This document shows, one piece after another, positions 23,901 to 35,394 of a stretch of 64,000 bases of DNA. Both the position numbers and the translations under genes were made by a program. This stretch comes from Rhytidiadelphus loreus (Eukaryota; Streptophyta; Bryopsida; Hypnales; Hylocomiaceae), in the NCBI GenBank assembly GCA_947034895.1, contig OX344764.1, positions 55,533,348 through 55,597,347 of the forward strand. The letters are read 5' to 3'. How positions within the stretch are numbered: the first letter of the stretch is position 1; each line of letters begins with the position of its first letter. The notes under the pieces were generated by a model. That model searched no databases and had not been told where the DNA came from. It saw only the letters and a list, made by a program, of their open reading frames with translations.

Positions 23901-26900
23901 GGTGGCTAGGGTTTTAAAATTCTAAAAAAGTGATGATTAGGTTTCAAAATCATAAAAAAGAGGTATAGAATTAAAGAGGTGTCTAGGATTTTAAAATCCT
24001 AGACAATGACTTGTCCATATTTTTCTTGGACTACCAAAAATATCACTACCCCCAAAATATGATTGGCAATATGACTCAACATTCTCCAAATATGTTCTTT
24101 GCATTCTCTATGAAATACTTTGGCTTTCCCAATGGATGTATAGTATACGCTTGTGAAGTACAAGGTCCAAAAATGACTAGAGTCATATTTCTCCTGAAGG
24201 TGTTGGCCTCCAAGAATATAATTATGAGCAGTCACCAATCATCCCTAGTCATAATTTTACAATCATAAAATACCCATTTTTTTGGAGTGTTTGGGCTTAT
24301 GTTGTGTTCACATATACTTTCATTCATCTATGTAAATTTTTTAATCTTTGAACCCTAAAGTGCGATTGTAGATTTGTTAGCATGTGAGTCTATGAGCCTA
24401 CATGCATGAGCTTATGAGCTTGTCAATTTTTTTGTTTCTTACCTATGACCCCGTTTTTTAGGCTTATGTCAATAGCAAAGATTTTTTCAATTTAGGCTTC
24501 ACTTGCAAATAACCTCTTTTCATGAAAAAAACTAGAATTTTAGTGGAATAAGTTCACAACTGACAATAGAAGAACACGGAAGAGATATGAAGAAGTATTT
24601 ATGTTCAAGGATTGAGAAAAGATGAGTTTAATGTAAATAATCAAATCCAATAGATGACAATGCAAGTCACTAATATATTGTATCAAAGTGCATAAATGTC
24701 ATTTGAAGACTAAAAATCCAATCCAAATTTGGTACTACCGAAAGAGTCACAAATTGACTCTCCATCTAAAGACATTGCCTCTACATCTACAAAATCTAGA
24801 ACATGAGGGTGTACACATCATTGATGGGTCACACTATGTGTATTGCCATCAATTGCAAATGCCTAAGCGAAGTCCTCCACATAAACTAGCTTCTTAGGAC
24901 TATTAGGACTAGGACAAAAGGCTTTTTAGGACTAGAAAAAAGTCAAGTTTACTAAAAGAGGGCAAGTGTGATTGGGAGTTTTGCCTCAAAGATCTACAAG
25001 ATAAAGATGAAAAAATTTAGTCACATTGCAATATGAATCAATTGAAGAATCCAAGGTTGACGTACTTATGTATTAAATCCGGATTTCTTCTTGTTGGGTT
25101 CCATAACATAAAGTTCTTTATCAAAATCAACCAAGTCTTGGACCATTGCTATTATTCAATTCAAAATATGGTAAAGGACATACCAATGGTGCCAATAAGG
25201 CCTTGAAGATGCCTTCCTCTTCTTTAAAAGCAGGAATGTGGAGATTGGAAGGATGACAAGTGTGGATAGAAGCACTTGCGTTAAAAGAAAGCATATTCTA
25301 GAAATAAAAAAATGCCAATACCTTGTACATAATAGTTGCACATGAAAATTAAAATACATTCCAATCATTAATATGAGAAGCTAATAATTAAAGTAAACAT
25401 GTGCTTGCAATGGAATCAAGAACAATGTTATTGGGCCAAATATACAAGTCAATCAACATATTTAGTTACATAATTATGGCTCTTTATCAAGATGGGTACC
25501 ATGAATTCCGAAAGAGATTATTGTCAATTTTTTAGAAAACTATATAAGAACAAAAATAGGAACCATTTAATTCACATGGAAAAAATTTAATATAAAATGT
25601 ATGGCTACTATATGGTCCATGAAATGTTACATATTCTAATATATAAAAATGAGGTTATATGTACATAAAACCATCATATAGTAGGAATCTTTATTAATAA
25701 ATTAGCCTTGACTAATAGAGGTCATATAAATTTTTCATAGTTTAGTGAGTATAGATGTAGACAAGTATGGATGATGAATTGGACATAGTCAAGAAAATTT
25801 ACAATGAAAGATACTTCATTGAAATTGTGCCATAGTACTAGTAGTGTATATATAAAAAAATTAAGTGTAAATATAAAACATTAACCATCTAACCACAAGT
25901 GACAAAAATTATCAAATTGCACGAATTTGGAGATTTATCTTAATAGGTTAAATGAATTGAAAATTTTACATCAAAATAGAGTTTGTAGTCCATTTAATTT
26001 CAATATTTGAAGCCATATGTATTAACCGTTGTTGTGTAGAGAGCGGTTTGCCTTGGAAAACCACAAAGATTATAGCTACGACAAGAAATGATTGATACTA
26101 AATTATGATGAGTCTTCAAGTCTTGAATTCTTCAAACTGCAACCCATTGGCCTATCATGTAATGGCTCTAATTAGATCCAAAGATTAGGATAAGGTGATT
26201 AAAAACCACAAGCTTTAGACGGATAAAACGGGATGGCCAGACTACAAATTGAACCGTCCACATGATTGGCTCCTAAACTTCAAACCCATAGTGACCAACA
26301 ATCATGCCTCATGAATTAGAACGGCATAAAAGTACAACCATGTGGGCAAAGAACCCCACTTTGTTGTATCTAGAACACAAAATAAGCTAAGCAATGATTT
26401 CACCCATGCCGCACACAACAACAAAACTTACAAAGAAAGACAAGTCACAACATACAAGTATTCTTTTACTTTCTACTCCAATTTCAAAGTTGAACTTTGA
26501 ATGAGTTCCACCTTTTCTTTAAAGTTTCAAATAGAAGTAATGATAGCTTTTTAGAAAGTTAACACAATTCTCTACACTTCCTTCAAATTTCAACTCATTT
26601 CAACACTTTGTCCAATATCTATGACTGTTGACCTCTTAAAATGAGGGCAACATACCCTCCTTTACTTCAACATTTACAATTCATTCATATGAACTCCAAA
26701 TTAAATGAATGATATCTTTATAGAAAGATAATAACACTTCCTAAACTCTCTCAAAGTTTCATCACAAACAAAAAACCTTTCTGTCTTTTATGGTTGGTCG
26801 AAGTCTCAAACCCTCTTCATAAGAGGCAACAGACCTACCCAGATTCAAACTATTATAATTTTAGATTTATAACTCCAAATCAAGCAAGTGAGATCAATTT

Positions 26901-28004
26901 TAAAACTACACACAATGATACACAATTCCTTAAATTTTCATCTCAGAATTTTTTAAATATAACACACTATGGCTCCTCAAACATTAAGGCTCCTTAAACC
27001 AACAATGGGAAAGACGATGAATAGTGTCATCTTATCTTCTACCTCAGTAATACAACTCAATAATGCTAAAACAAGTGGACATCAATCCATAATTTAGCCA
27101 TTAGGCTACCCTACCACCCATTGGTCAAATATTTGATCAAACTATTTATTCACCTCCTCAATTAGAAGGTAAATTATCCTAAAATCACTAGAAGACTATT
27201 AATTTCAATATTAACTTTCTATGACTCTACACACACAAAATAAAATTGATAAAACACTAGAATGTACATTTGATGTTCACTAGAGGTAAAAAAATCAAAT
27301 TCCTAAGAGAACCTCACTCCATCTACAAAAACTTGAGAATGCGTTTAACGGTGGTAACAACGTAATTTGCAAGATCCGCCTTTGTTAAAGGATTGACCGA
27401 TCCCTCTAACCATTGTTAGTGGCCATAACTTCCCTTCAGAAGCTTCATCATACAATAGTATTGGTTGATGTTTAAATCCTCAAAATACTCTTCAAATGTC
27501 ACTTCTTTGTTGTTAAGCTCAACACCTCCGATTTACAACAAGATCACCAATGCTCGAGCATCGTATTGAAGATTTTTGTGGCAACGCTGTTCCACGCAAG
27601 GTTGCTTTGGTAGCCGAGAAGGCCTAGCTTCATCTTCGAGACATTGATACGTTAGTGCAAGACCTATCGGCAAGAGAGGCTGATCCAACAATTGTGAGTT
27701 TGTGATAAAGAAAACTCAAACTTTGCTTCTAGTTGAGGCTCTTCATATTAGTACTCAACCCCCCCTTTCAATTTGACATACTACAATCTAAAGTGAGAAA
27801 CAAAGAAAAATTAAATCAAGCATATGAAGCTCAAAGGTGGTTGCATCTTCTTAAATAGATGGCATGCCATAACAAGAAGGCGTCACCTTGAAGCTACTTA
27901 GCATAATGTCATTCTTCTTTCTATATTATTATAACTAAATCTATCAAAATAAGATAATATTATATCTTTTTACATTATATACACATTTACAATGCAACAC
28001 CACT
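23901..28004. other. long AT-rich stretch, no firm gene
   Basis: No continuous coding frame, transposon ends or RNA gene recognised. One patch, about 27330-27690, has more balanced composition and short protein-like stretches: plus frame HRIEDFCGNAVPRKVALVAEKA then TAG then LHLRDIDTLVQDL; minus frame EVTFEEYFEDLNINQYYCMMK. It may be a decayed exon of an unknown gene, and I cannot tell which strand is real. Scattered open frames of 60-85 codons elsewhere look random. Confidence 0.4.
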
Positions 28005-28629
28005 AAAGGACTATTGTCCGTTCAAGAGACAAATGGTATTTCAGGTACCTACGGGTTGAATTTTTGTCATGATTTTTAGAAACTTTTCTTAAAGATAGAA
28101 AAACTAAATAGCTTCATAGAAATGTAATTTTTTTTTAAAATTGGAGCCCGAAAACAAAAGTTATGCCCAAATAAACTCAAAATAGGGAAGAAGGGGCACT
28201 CAGGCAGCAAAAAATATTCAGAATTTAAATTTAAATTTTTTTGAATTTTTTTCTCATAGATTGTATTTTTTATTCATTCCATTTGGGTTTGTTGTAAGAA
28301 AGTTATGGACAATTTTGTTTTTTGACAATAAGAACATCTTCTTGAAAAAATAACTTGTAGAATTCATTTCTAGAGGTAATTTTTACAATTTTTCAAAAAA
28401 AAAAGTTTCACATTGTTTACTTTGCTATAGATATTAATAATTTAGATTTTCCTTCACTAGTAGAAAATTCAGTGTCCAGGTTCACAAAAAAGTGTTGATT
28501 TGGACAAAATAGTTTGTATTGATTTGGATGTGCTGATTTGGACAAATATCAACAAGTTTTTGTTGATTTGGACAAAATTCCAACTAAAACTTGTTGATTT
28601 GGACAAACATTTCAACCGAAATTTGTTGA

Positions 28630-28758
28630 TTTTTTTTTAATTTTTTAATTTTTTTTCGGAGCGCCCAGGTTGCACCACCGTACTCGTGGGATGGGGGCAA
28701 TGGGGTTTGAACCTTTCACCCCTTGGATAGGGGTGCAAGGCTCTATCCATTGCACCAT
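28630..28758 (-). repeat. tRNA-derived SINE-like unit, copy 1
   Basis: On the minus strand a Pol III-type A box (GGTGCAATGGATAGAGCC, near 28755-28739) is followed by a B box (AGGTTCAAACCCC, near 28713-28702), then about 70 bp and an A/T-rich tail. Box spacing fits a tRNA gene, but a clean cloverleaf is not visible. The paired copy is at 58076-58215. Confidence 0.6.
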
Positions 28759-28837
28759 ATACACTTGTATATATTTCAGATTCGAAAAAAAAGTTATTTA
28801 TTTCCAACTTTCAATCTTTGTCACTTGTTGTGTCAAA

Positions 28838-29187
28838 TCAGTCAACTTTGGGGGCGGTTTTCTCATAGTATAGTACCTTTTAAAAAAAACTTCAAACTAA
28901 TAAAAGTTGTAAAATCAAGTTAAGTTTCATCTCCAACAATCCGTTTCTGATTTGGAGTCTCCATTTGAAAGTTATGGGCAAAATTCAGAGACAGTGTTTA
29001 CAAATATAAAAAGAAAACTTTCATTCGAAGCCCTCTCTGAATTTTTGTCATAACTTTTAATGGAAGACTTGAAATCACAAACGGATTGTTGGAGGTTAAA
29101 GTTAACTTGATTTTCCAACTTTTATTAGTTTGAAGTTTTTTGAAAAATGGACTGTACTATGCGAAAACAGTCTCCAAAGTCTTCTGA
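28838..29187. repeat. foldback hairpin element, copy 2
   Basis: Inverted arms of about 165 bp share landmarks with the other copies: CATAGTATAGTACC, AAATCAAGTTAAGTTTCATC, TCCAACAATCCGTTT, AAAGTTATGGGCAAAATTC. The spacer lies near 29005-29020. Confidence 0.8.
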
Positions 29188-30105
29188 ATTGAAAAAGACT
29201 GAATTGTGAATTACAAAGTTAATAGAAAATATTCCTATTGCACATAGAATGTCAAACTTTGTGGTTTAAACATTTCAACATGAAATTTTAGTGACAAGAA
29301 ATTCAATTCAATTTAAGATATTATGAATATTTGGCATACATTTTATTAGGGGGTGATTTAGACAATTTATATTCAAGTTTTTTGTAATGTAGAACATACA
29401 ATTTGAATACCTCTAAATTAGAATTTGAAAATTCTTCATCTACAATTTAAATATTTTAAATATTTTTATGTTGAAGAATTATATTGAAAAATTAGAATAA
29501 AAAAAATAAAAAATAAAAAACACTTGATTTTCAAATTTTTTTAAATTATGAAGTAGAAGTAGGTCTAAAATTGAAAAAAAAATTAAATGATTAATAGCTC
29601 TAAAATGGGATTGATACACAATAATGTCAATGGTGAGATTGTTATAAATAGAAAATTTAACCTTGTTAAACAATTTCTCTTAAAAAATTGTGAAAATTGC
29701 ATTCAGAATTGAATGCTATAAGTTATTTTTTGAAGAAGATGCTCAAGTAGCCCCCAAAACAAGATTGTTTGTAACTTTCACATTACTAATCCAGATGGAA
29801 TGACTCAAAGCTTCACATGTAGACAAAAATATGATCTTCAAGAAGAACAAAATTAAAAAATTAATTTTAAGTTTTTGTAGATTTTTTTTTTGCCCGTTGA
29901 CATGAAAATTATGTTTAAGATGCCATAACTTTTGCTCTCGAGCACCAATTGAAATAAAATTTATATTCCCATGAAGCTAATAAGTTTTTCTGTCTTATAA
30001 AAAAGTTTCAAAAAGTTTTATTAAAAATTTAAATCATACAAAGTTGCCCAAAATCTATTTTGTCCCCCGAGAAGACAATTGTCCTTTAGGGGTTACAAAA
30101 ATTAA

Positions 30106-31056
30106 AATTAAAATTTAGGCCCCTAAAGAATAAAGTAGACTTTTTTTTTACTATATAGCTAGTGTTTTTGGTCATGTATTTAGAAATTGAATTCCCATTT
30201 TTTTCCTTTAAAATTTTACACAACATGTGGTGAAGGGATAGTTTGAAGGAGTCACAATTTTTATAACCTTTGATTATATCATGAGAAAGTTATTGTATGA
30301 TGTATAGGGTTTTTTTGGTATGTATGCATGTAAATTAAATAGATTTGAATGTATTTTTCAAGTAAATAGGAATTTGAAATTAATTTTGTGAGAAGTTTCA
30401 AATTGTTCTATATAGATTAGGGAGGTGAAACTCATGAAGAATTTCAATTTCCAATTTAAAGTGGTTTCGAAATCTTTAGTTTCATAACTAGAATTCTTTT
30501 CATTAAATGTTGTAAATTGATCTCAATTTCTATCCATTTATTATTTTTTCCAAGCATGAATCTATAATATTTATTGTTGCAACTTCTAACTATAGATTTT
30601 CTAACATATTTTTTCACCATATGATGGAAAATTGCAATTTATAGAAGTGATATATACCTTAATTTTTCGGATAAAATTTTGGAAAAATTTAATTTAATCA
30701 TTTGGGATGAATGAAATACTATTTAAAAAAAAATCGAAGCATCATGATGTTGCAATTGGTGAAGTTTTTTATTTTACAATTTCAAGAGGTAATAATAGGT
30801 CATAATAAGTACAAGCTAGATCATCTAGTTAAATCGGTTGAAAAAATAAATACAAATGAAAACTTGTATTTAAAAGCAATTATGGGCCTTTCATATGTTG
30901 AAAACTTTGATACAATTAAATTCTTTGAATCAAAGTTGAATTACATTATGAATGTAATTAAATCTTCAATGGAATTCAAAATCTAATTGAAAAAAAAAAA
31001 ATTTGAACTCTAAATTCATAATTCTTGAAAAATTCTTAAAAATTCCAGAAACAATC
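30106..31056. other. AT-rich DNA with one weak open frame
   Basis: An open frame at 30711-30986 (91 codons, ending MNVIKSSMEFKI) has mildly protein-like composition but matches no family I know. Low GC makes chance frames common here. Nothing else was recognised. Confidence 0.35.
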
Positions 31057-31300
31057 CCAAAAGCATTCCAAAACAAACCCCAAACAAACCCCAAAACAAT
31101 CCCAAACAAACCCCAAACAAACCTCCAAACAAACCCCAAACATACCCCAAACAACTCCAAAACAAACCCCAAACAACCCCCCAATCAACGCTAAAACAAT
31201 CCCAAAATAACCCCCCAAACAACCCCCAAACAATCCTAAAACAACCTCAAAATAACCCCAAAATAACCCCCTAAACAACCCCCAAACAACCCTAAAACAT
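31057..31300. repeat. CCCCAAACAA-type minisatellite
   Basis: About 245 bp of irregular repeats such as CAAACCCCAAACAA and CAACCCCCAAACAA. The repeat is C/A on the plus strand with almost no other bases. The Gly/Leu/Trp-rich open frames on the minus strand are compositional artefacts. The unit is not the plant telomere unit CCCTAAA. Confidence 0.85.
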
Positions 31301-33925
31301 TGAACAAAAACATGTTGATTTGGTCATTGCACTATTCACATGAGGGTGAAAGTATACTAGACCCCACCCACTTTCGGCAAATCTACTATGTATAAAATTC
31401 GCAAAAAGTACTAAAATTGTACTAAGTGTACTCTACAGAGGAGAGATATGCGACATACGTCATCTGATTCTGATCGTGCGGCTACAGTTGGGGGATCTGG
31501 ATCCACCAATGGTTGCCAAGTCAACTCACTTAATGCGAGATCATGTGCCTTGTTTCATCTGGGATTTGGAGGGCACCAACTTGGTCCACCACGATTCCAG
31601 GCTTCTATGTTGGATTGCTCCTAATATGTCATGGACACGTAGCCTCATTGGAGGCGTTCTTTCAAATTTAGGCCATTGTTTTGAATTAAAGGTCACTAAT
31701 CCCGGGCTACATTCCCGCCCTTGAATTATTCATCGAATAATGAAGGTGATTCATCCAGTATGAACATTGCGAATTAGTTTAGAAAGCAAAACGTATGGGG
31801 TTTTGACATTTGTATTATTTGTTTGGATGAACCTTGGATGAAGAACCATTTTCAATACATATTGATTACTTGGATTCTGATTTTTCCTAAACCAATTGAT
31901 ATTTCTCTTAGAAAAATGAATATAGCACTTCAAAGATTTATTTTGTTCTTCTATAAATCCCTAAACAAATTCATCCATTGTAAAATGGTCAAACATCTTG
32001 TTTAAGCTAAATTTTACCTTTTAAATTGTGCTCAAATAACAACTTTATGTTTTTAATAGTTGAGACTATGAATGATACATCGTTGCACAAGAAATTTCAA
32101 ATTGTTTCATTAATTGGAATTTACTTCTTTTAATTTTTGATATTTTTCAAAATTTCAAGATGGAATAGAAATAAAACTTGTCAAACTTCATTTTCTTTGT
32201 TTAAAACACCTACCAGAAATAGATATTTTGAAACTTACAATTGGGGTTTACTAAGCTGCAATGCTGCATTGACTTGTGGAAGGCGTGGACTATAAAGGAT
32301 TAAAAACAAATCGCATTAAGGTGATGTAGTGTCCACATGTTATCTATAAGTATGTAATTTAGTTACTAATTGCCCGAACACTATGAATATGTGGGATCCA
32401 TTTTGAGGTCTCCATTTTTTCTCTATTCATTACAATGAAATTGAAAAGCAACCATTGATTTTTTTCCAATTTTTTACACCAAATGATGTTTTTTTGGGGA
32501 AATGAATCAAGTGCTCCCTAGATTACTTTTGGTGTTATAATAAAAATTAACTGCATTGAATTGACATATTGACCACATTTTAATTGTGTATAAGTAATTT
32601 CTTTCGTGAATGCTCGAATCCATTAATATGTAGGGGTCCAATTTCAATCCATATTTTTATTAAATGTGAAATGCGTTCTCCATTTTTTTTAACCAATTCA
32701 TACTTTGGGGGGGAAATGAATCAAGTGCTTCATAGATTCATTTTGTTCTTCTATTATAAACTAATCGTGTTTAAAAGACATAGTGGCCACATTTCATTTA
32801 AAAATATATACATAATTTAGTTACAAATGCCCTTCAACCGTATAAATATGTGGAGGTCCATTGTCAATCTATATATTTTCATATATTTGTTGGGATATAA
32901 TTTATTATTATTATTATTGTTTTTAAAAATGGTGTTTTCATTACTACAAAATTGATCTACACAAATATTTTTTAGGTAGAAATAACAGTTCAGAGTATTA
33001 CATAAGTTTTAGGATTTACACAATATGTATCAGTGAATTCAATATAGTAACTTGTGACCTTTTCAAAATCATTCCCATATCAATTAGAACTTATAATATA
33101 AGCTAATATAAGAAAAGTTTTGGTCCATGAATGGGCATATGACCAATAGTTAATGGGGACTTCACGACCATAAGTTGTAGTTGACAATTTGGGCCCATGG
33201 GATTCCACATTTTGACTTCATAAAGAAAAAAAGGGAATTAAAGAACATAGTAAAAGCAATTTAAAAAAAAAATCAAACAAAGAATACATCAATCTTGTTC
33301 CATGTGTTTTCAAACAACTTAGTTTAAGCATTCCAGCACTTTCGATTTTCACTTGGTATGAAATTTACAGTTCTTTTTCACACCCTATTTTTTTTGGTGA
33401 AGACGCTTTCCTTGGTATAAAAAAATTATTTTCTTTTTGCACCCTATTTTTTGGAATAAGTCACGTCCTTTGGTTGTTGTGATTGTTTTATTCTTTTTTC
33501 ACTTACTTTATTTTCTCAAAGCACTTTGGGTGGTGTTAGAGGGGTCTTTTTATCCGCACACTATTTTTTTTAGTAAATCTTTTTTTGGTGTGAAATTTTT
33601 GTGCATTTTTTACACCCGGTTGGTTTGATCTACTAGTACACCTATTTGTTAATACAGACCCTACTAAATACAATACAAGGATTCCCAAAGACCAGCCCCT
33701 AAATTACATGTACAATAGTTAGTGGTCCCCATTTATAGGCTACCTAACTTACTTATAATGGATTTTCCCCTTTCAATGTCTCCTACTTTATTTGTAAATC
33801 CTTTATAAATTTAAAAAAAAAAGAGTAGAACCTTACCTATCTTCGGTCGCACATGGTTTAGCAAATGCACTAAGTGATCCACTTGGGCATTTATTCAATA
33901 CAATCAAGATTTATTTGATTGTAAA
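31301..33925. other. gene-poor DNA with an orphan open frame
   Basis: A balanced-composition island at 31430-31730 holds an open frame (31476-31724, 82 codons: VPCFIWDLEGTNLVHHD) of unknown origin, possibly a captured gene fragment. The rest is AT-rich. CACCCTATTTTTT recurs in T-rich DNA at 33380-33590. No gene is supported. Confidence 0.4.
32310..32880. repeat. three diverged tandem copies of about 200-240 bp
   Basis: Each copy contains GAAATGAATCAAGTGCT or a variant, TAGTGTCCACAT or a variant, ATAAGTATGTAATTTAGTTAC or a variant, and ATGTGGGATCCATTT or ATGTGGAGGTCCATT. A further partial copy (TTTGTTCTTCTATAAA) lies near 31940. Function unknown. Confidence 0.6.
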
Positions 33926-34075
33926 CACTAGTAGAAAATCTGAAATTTCTGTCATTTTGGACGCGTTGTTTTGGACAAAATCTAACAGAAATCTGTTATT
34001 TTCAACAGATCTCTGTTAAATTTTGTCCAAAACAACGCGTCCAAAATGACAGAAATTTCAGATTTTCTACTAGTG
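33926..34075. mobile_element. CACTA hairpin MITE, 150 bp
   Basis: A near-complete palindrome. The first 56 bases, starting CACTAGTAGAAAATCTGAAA, are repeated without a mismatch as the inverse at the right end (to 34075), with two mismatches in the next 15. The flanking 3-bp duplication is AAA (33923-33925 and 34076-34078). CACTA ends plus 3-bp duplications define the CACTA superfamily. There is no coding capacity, so it was moved by another element's transposase. Arm identity implies a recent insertion or gene-conversion-like maintenance. Confidence 0.9.
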
Positions 34076-34078
34076 AAA

Positions 34079-35394
34079 TAATAGTGTACAAAAGAAAGAA
34101 TTTAATGGAAATTTACATCTTATGTTTTATACCGTATATTCAAGATCAAGATAATTATCTTCAAATCTAACCCTTCACTTTATATCAAAATATCAAAATA
34201 AAATGTGCAAAAAATGCACTTACCTATAATATTTTTAGAACATATTTATTTTTGTTTTCAAAAATGAATCCAAATACAATCTTTTGTTGTTGGTGAGGTG
34301 ACAAGTAGCCTCTTCCTCATCATGTATAATAAAATATAGAAGTGTCCACATACAATATTTGCAATTATCAAGTGATCTACATATTATACAAAAAAAGGAG
34401 AGAAGGATGTCAAAGTCACCTTTATATAAATTGTAACTTCTACACTACTCCAGACATTAAATTTTAGATGACTGAAACACTACTAACTATAGTATGATTT
34501 CAATTCTTCACATAATTTTCTGTGATTAGTTCCAAATTTTTTCTAATAGTCATGAAAAAAATGTAGAATTAAGGGTGACTTACACAGCATTGAAGATTAC
34601 GTGCACATGTGTATTTGATTTACATCAACCTCCGTGGTGGTCATAAAACTTTAAGTACAAAAATCAGAAATCAAATAATCATTGAGTGCATTGGGTGGAA
34701 AGTCATTTCCAACTACTCTAATCAATGCAGTTTAACCTTCAAAACCAATAATTGCATACTGCACCACAACTTCATGACTGGTGACTGCCGAGACACTACC
34801 CCTTGCCATTGCTGATCGCCGGTCGTCATTTTGCACCTTTGCAGTGTGCCAAGGTCTGCAGCTTCGCTCAGTCTTTCTTGCGCGGTCCAAATTTTTTTCT
34901 AGTCGGACATGCAAATGAGCGGCTAAGGGTTTGACTTCGCATGTGTAGGAGTGGGACAAACTTGGTCTTTGCGTGTGATTCAGGAGACATGTTGTGTCTT
35001 CCAACCCTTGGCAATCGTGCGTTCGTATTCTTCAGATTTGTTTTGGTTTAGGAACTGCAATGATAGGTCTACAAATTCGGTGATCACTTCAGATTGACTT
35101 GAGCGCCGTCGCATTGCGTTCTGACATTTGCAATAGGCAGTGGTGAGTGCTTTCAAGCAAGTCCCTCAGTACTTCGCTTGTTTAGGGTACATTGCTTCTG
35201 AATTCTGTTTGGTGTGGCTAGGGACAAATTGATTAAAAGATTCTAGACTTCTACAATGTTGTATTTCTTCGGGTTTAGTGTGAAGGGCAACTGTCATGAG
35301 TCATTACTTCATGAGTGAATTAGATTTCTTGTTGAATTCAGGTACGGTAACCAAATTTTTTGTATTGGATGCTGTGGGTTTTGGATTCAGGTAG
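34079..35394. other. intergenic DNA, then probable leader of the RING-like gene
   Basis: 34079-34770 is AT-rich without features. From about 34780 base composition becomes balanced and stays so into the coding region. This suggests promoter and 5' UTR sequence, perhaps with an intron ending at one of the AG sites before ATG 35395. No TATA box could be fixed with confidence. Confidence 0.4.

Larger units (their letters stand above)
28455..29187. mobile_element. truncated composite CACTA-like element
   Basis: Begins CACTAGTAGAAAATTCAGTG and continues with several copies of GTTGATTTGGACAAA, as at the right end of the composite at 56633-58402 read in reverse. Then come a SINE-like unit (minus strand) and a foldback hairpin. 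This matches the right half of the 56633-58402 element in opposite orientation. The other CACTA end is missing. Confidence 0.6.
28005..30105. mobile_element. long-inverted-repeat element, relative of the TGCA element, with nested insertions
   Basis: The left arm (28005-28450: AAAGGACTATTGTCC, CATTCCATTTGG, GTTATGGACAATTTTG) and right arm (about 29200-30105: TTAATAGCTCTAAAATGGGATTG, CACCAATTGAAATAAAATTTATATTCC, GACAATTGTCCTTTAGGGG) match the right and left arms of the element at 42653-47844. The outer ends AAAGGACTATTGTC and GACAATTGTCCTTT are inverted relative to each other. A composite CACTA piece with SINE-like unit and foldback lies between the arms. No coding region was found. Boundaries are approximate. 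Confidence 0.55.

Noticed and set aside
31003..31278. Gly/Leu/Trp-rich and Pro/Asn-rich frames
   Set aside because: Products of the CCCCAAACAA minisatellite.
31057..31300. Interstitial telomere repeat
   Set aside because: The unit is not CCCTAAA and is irregular.
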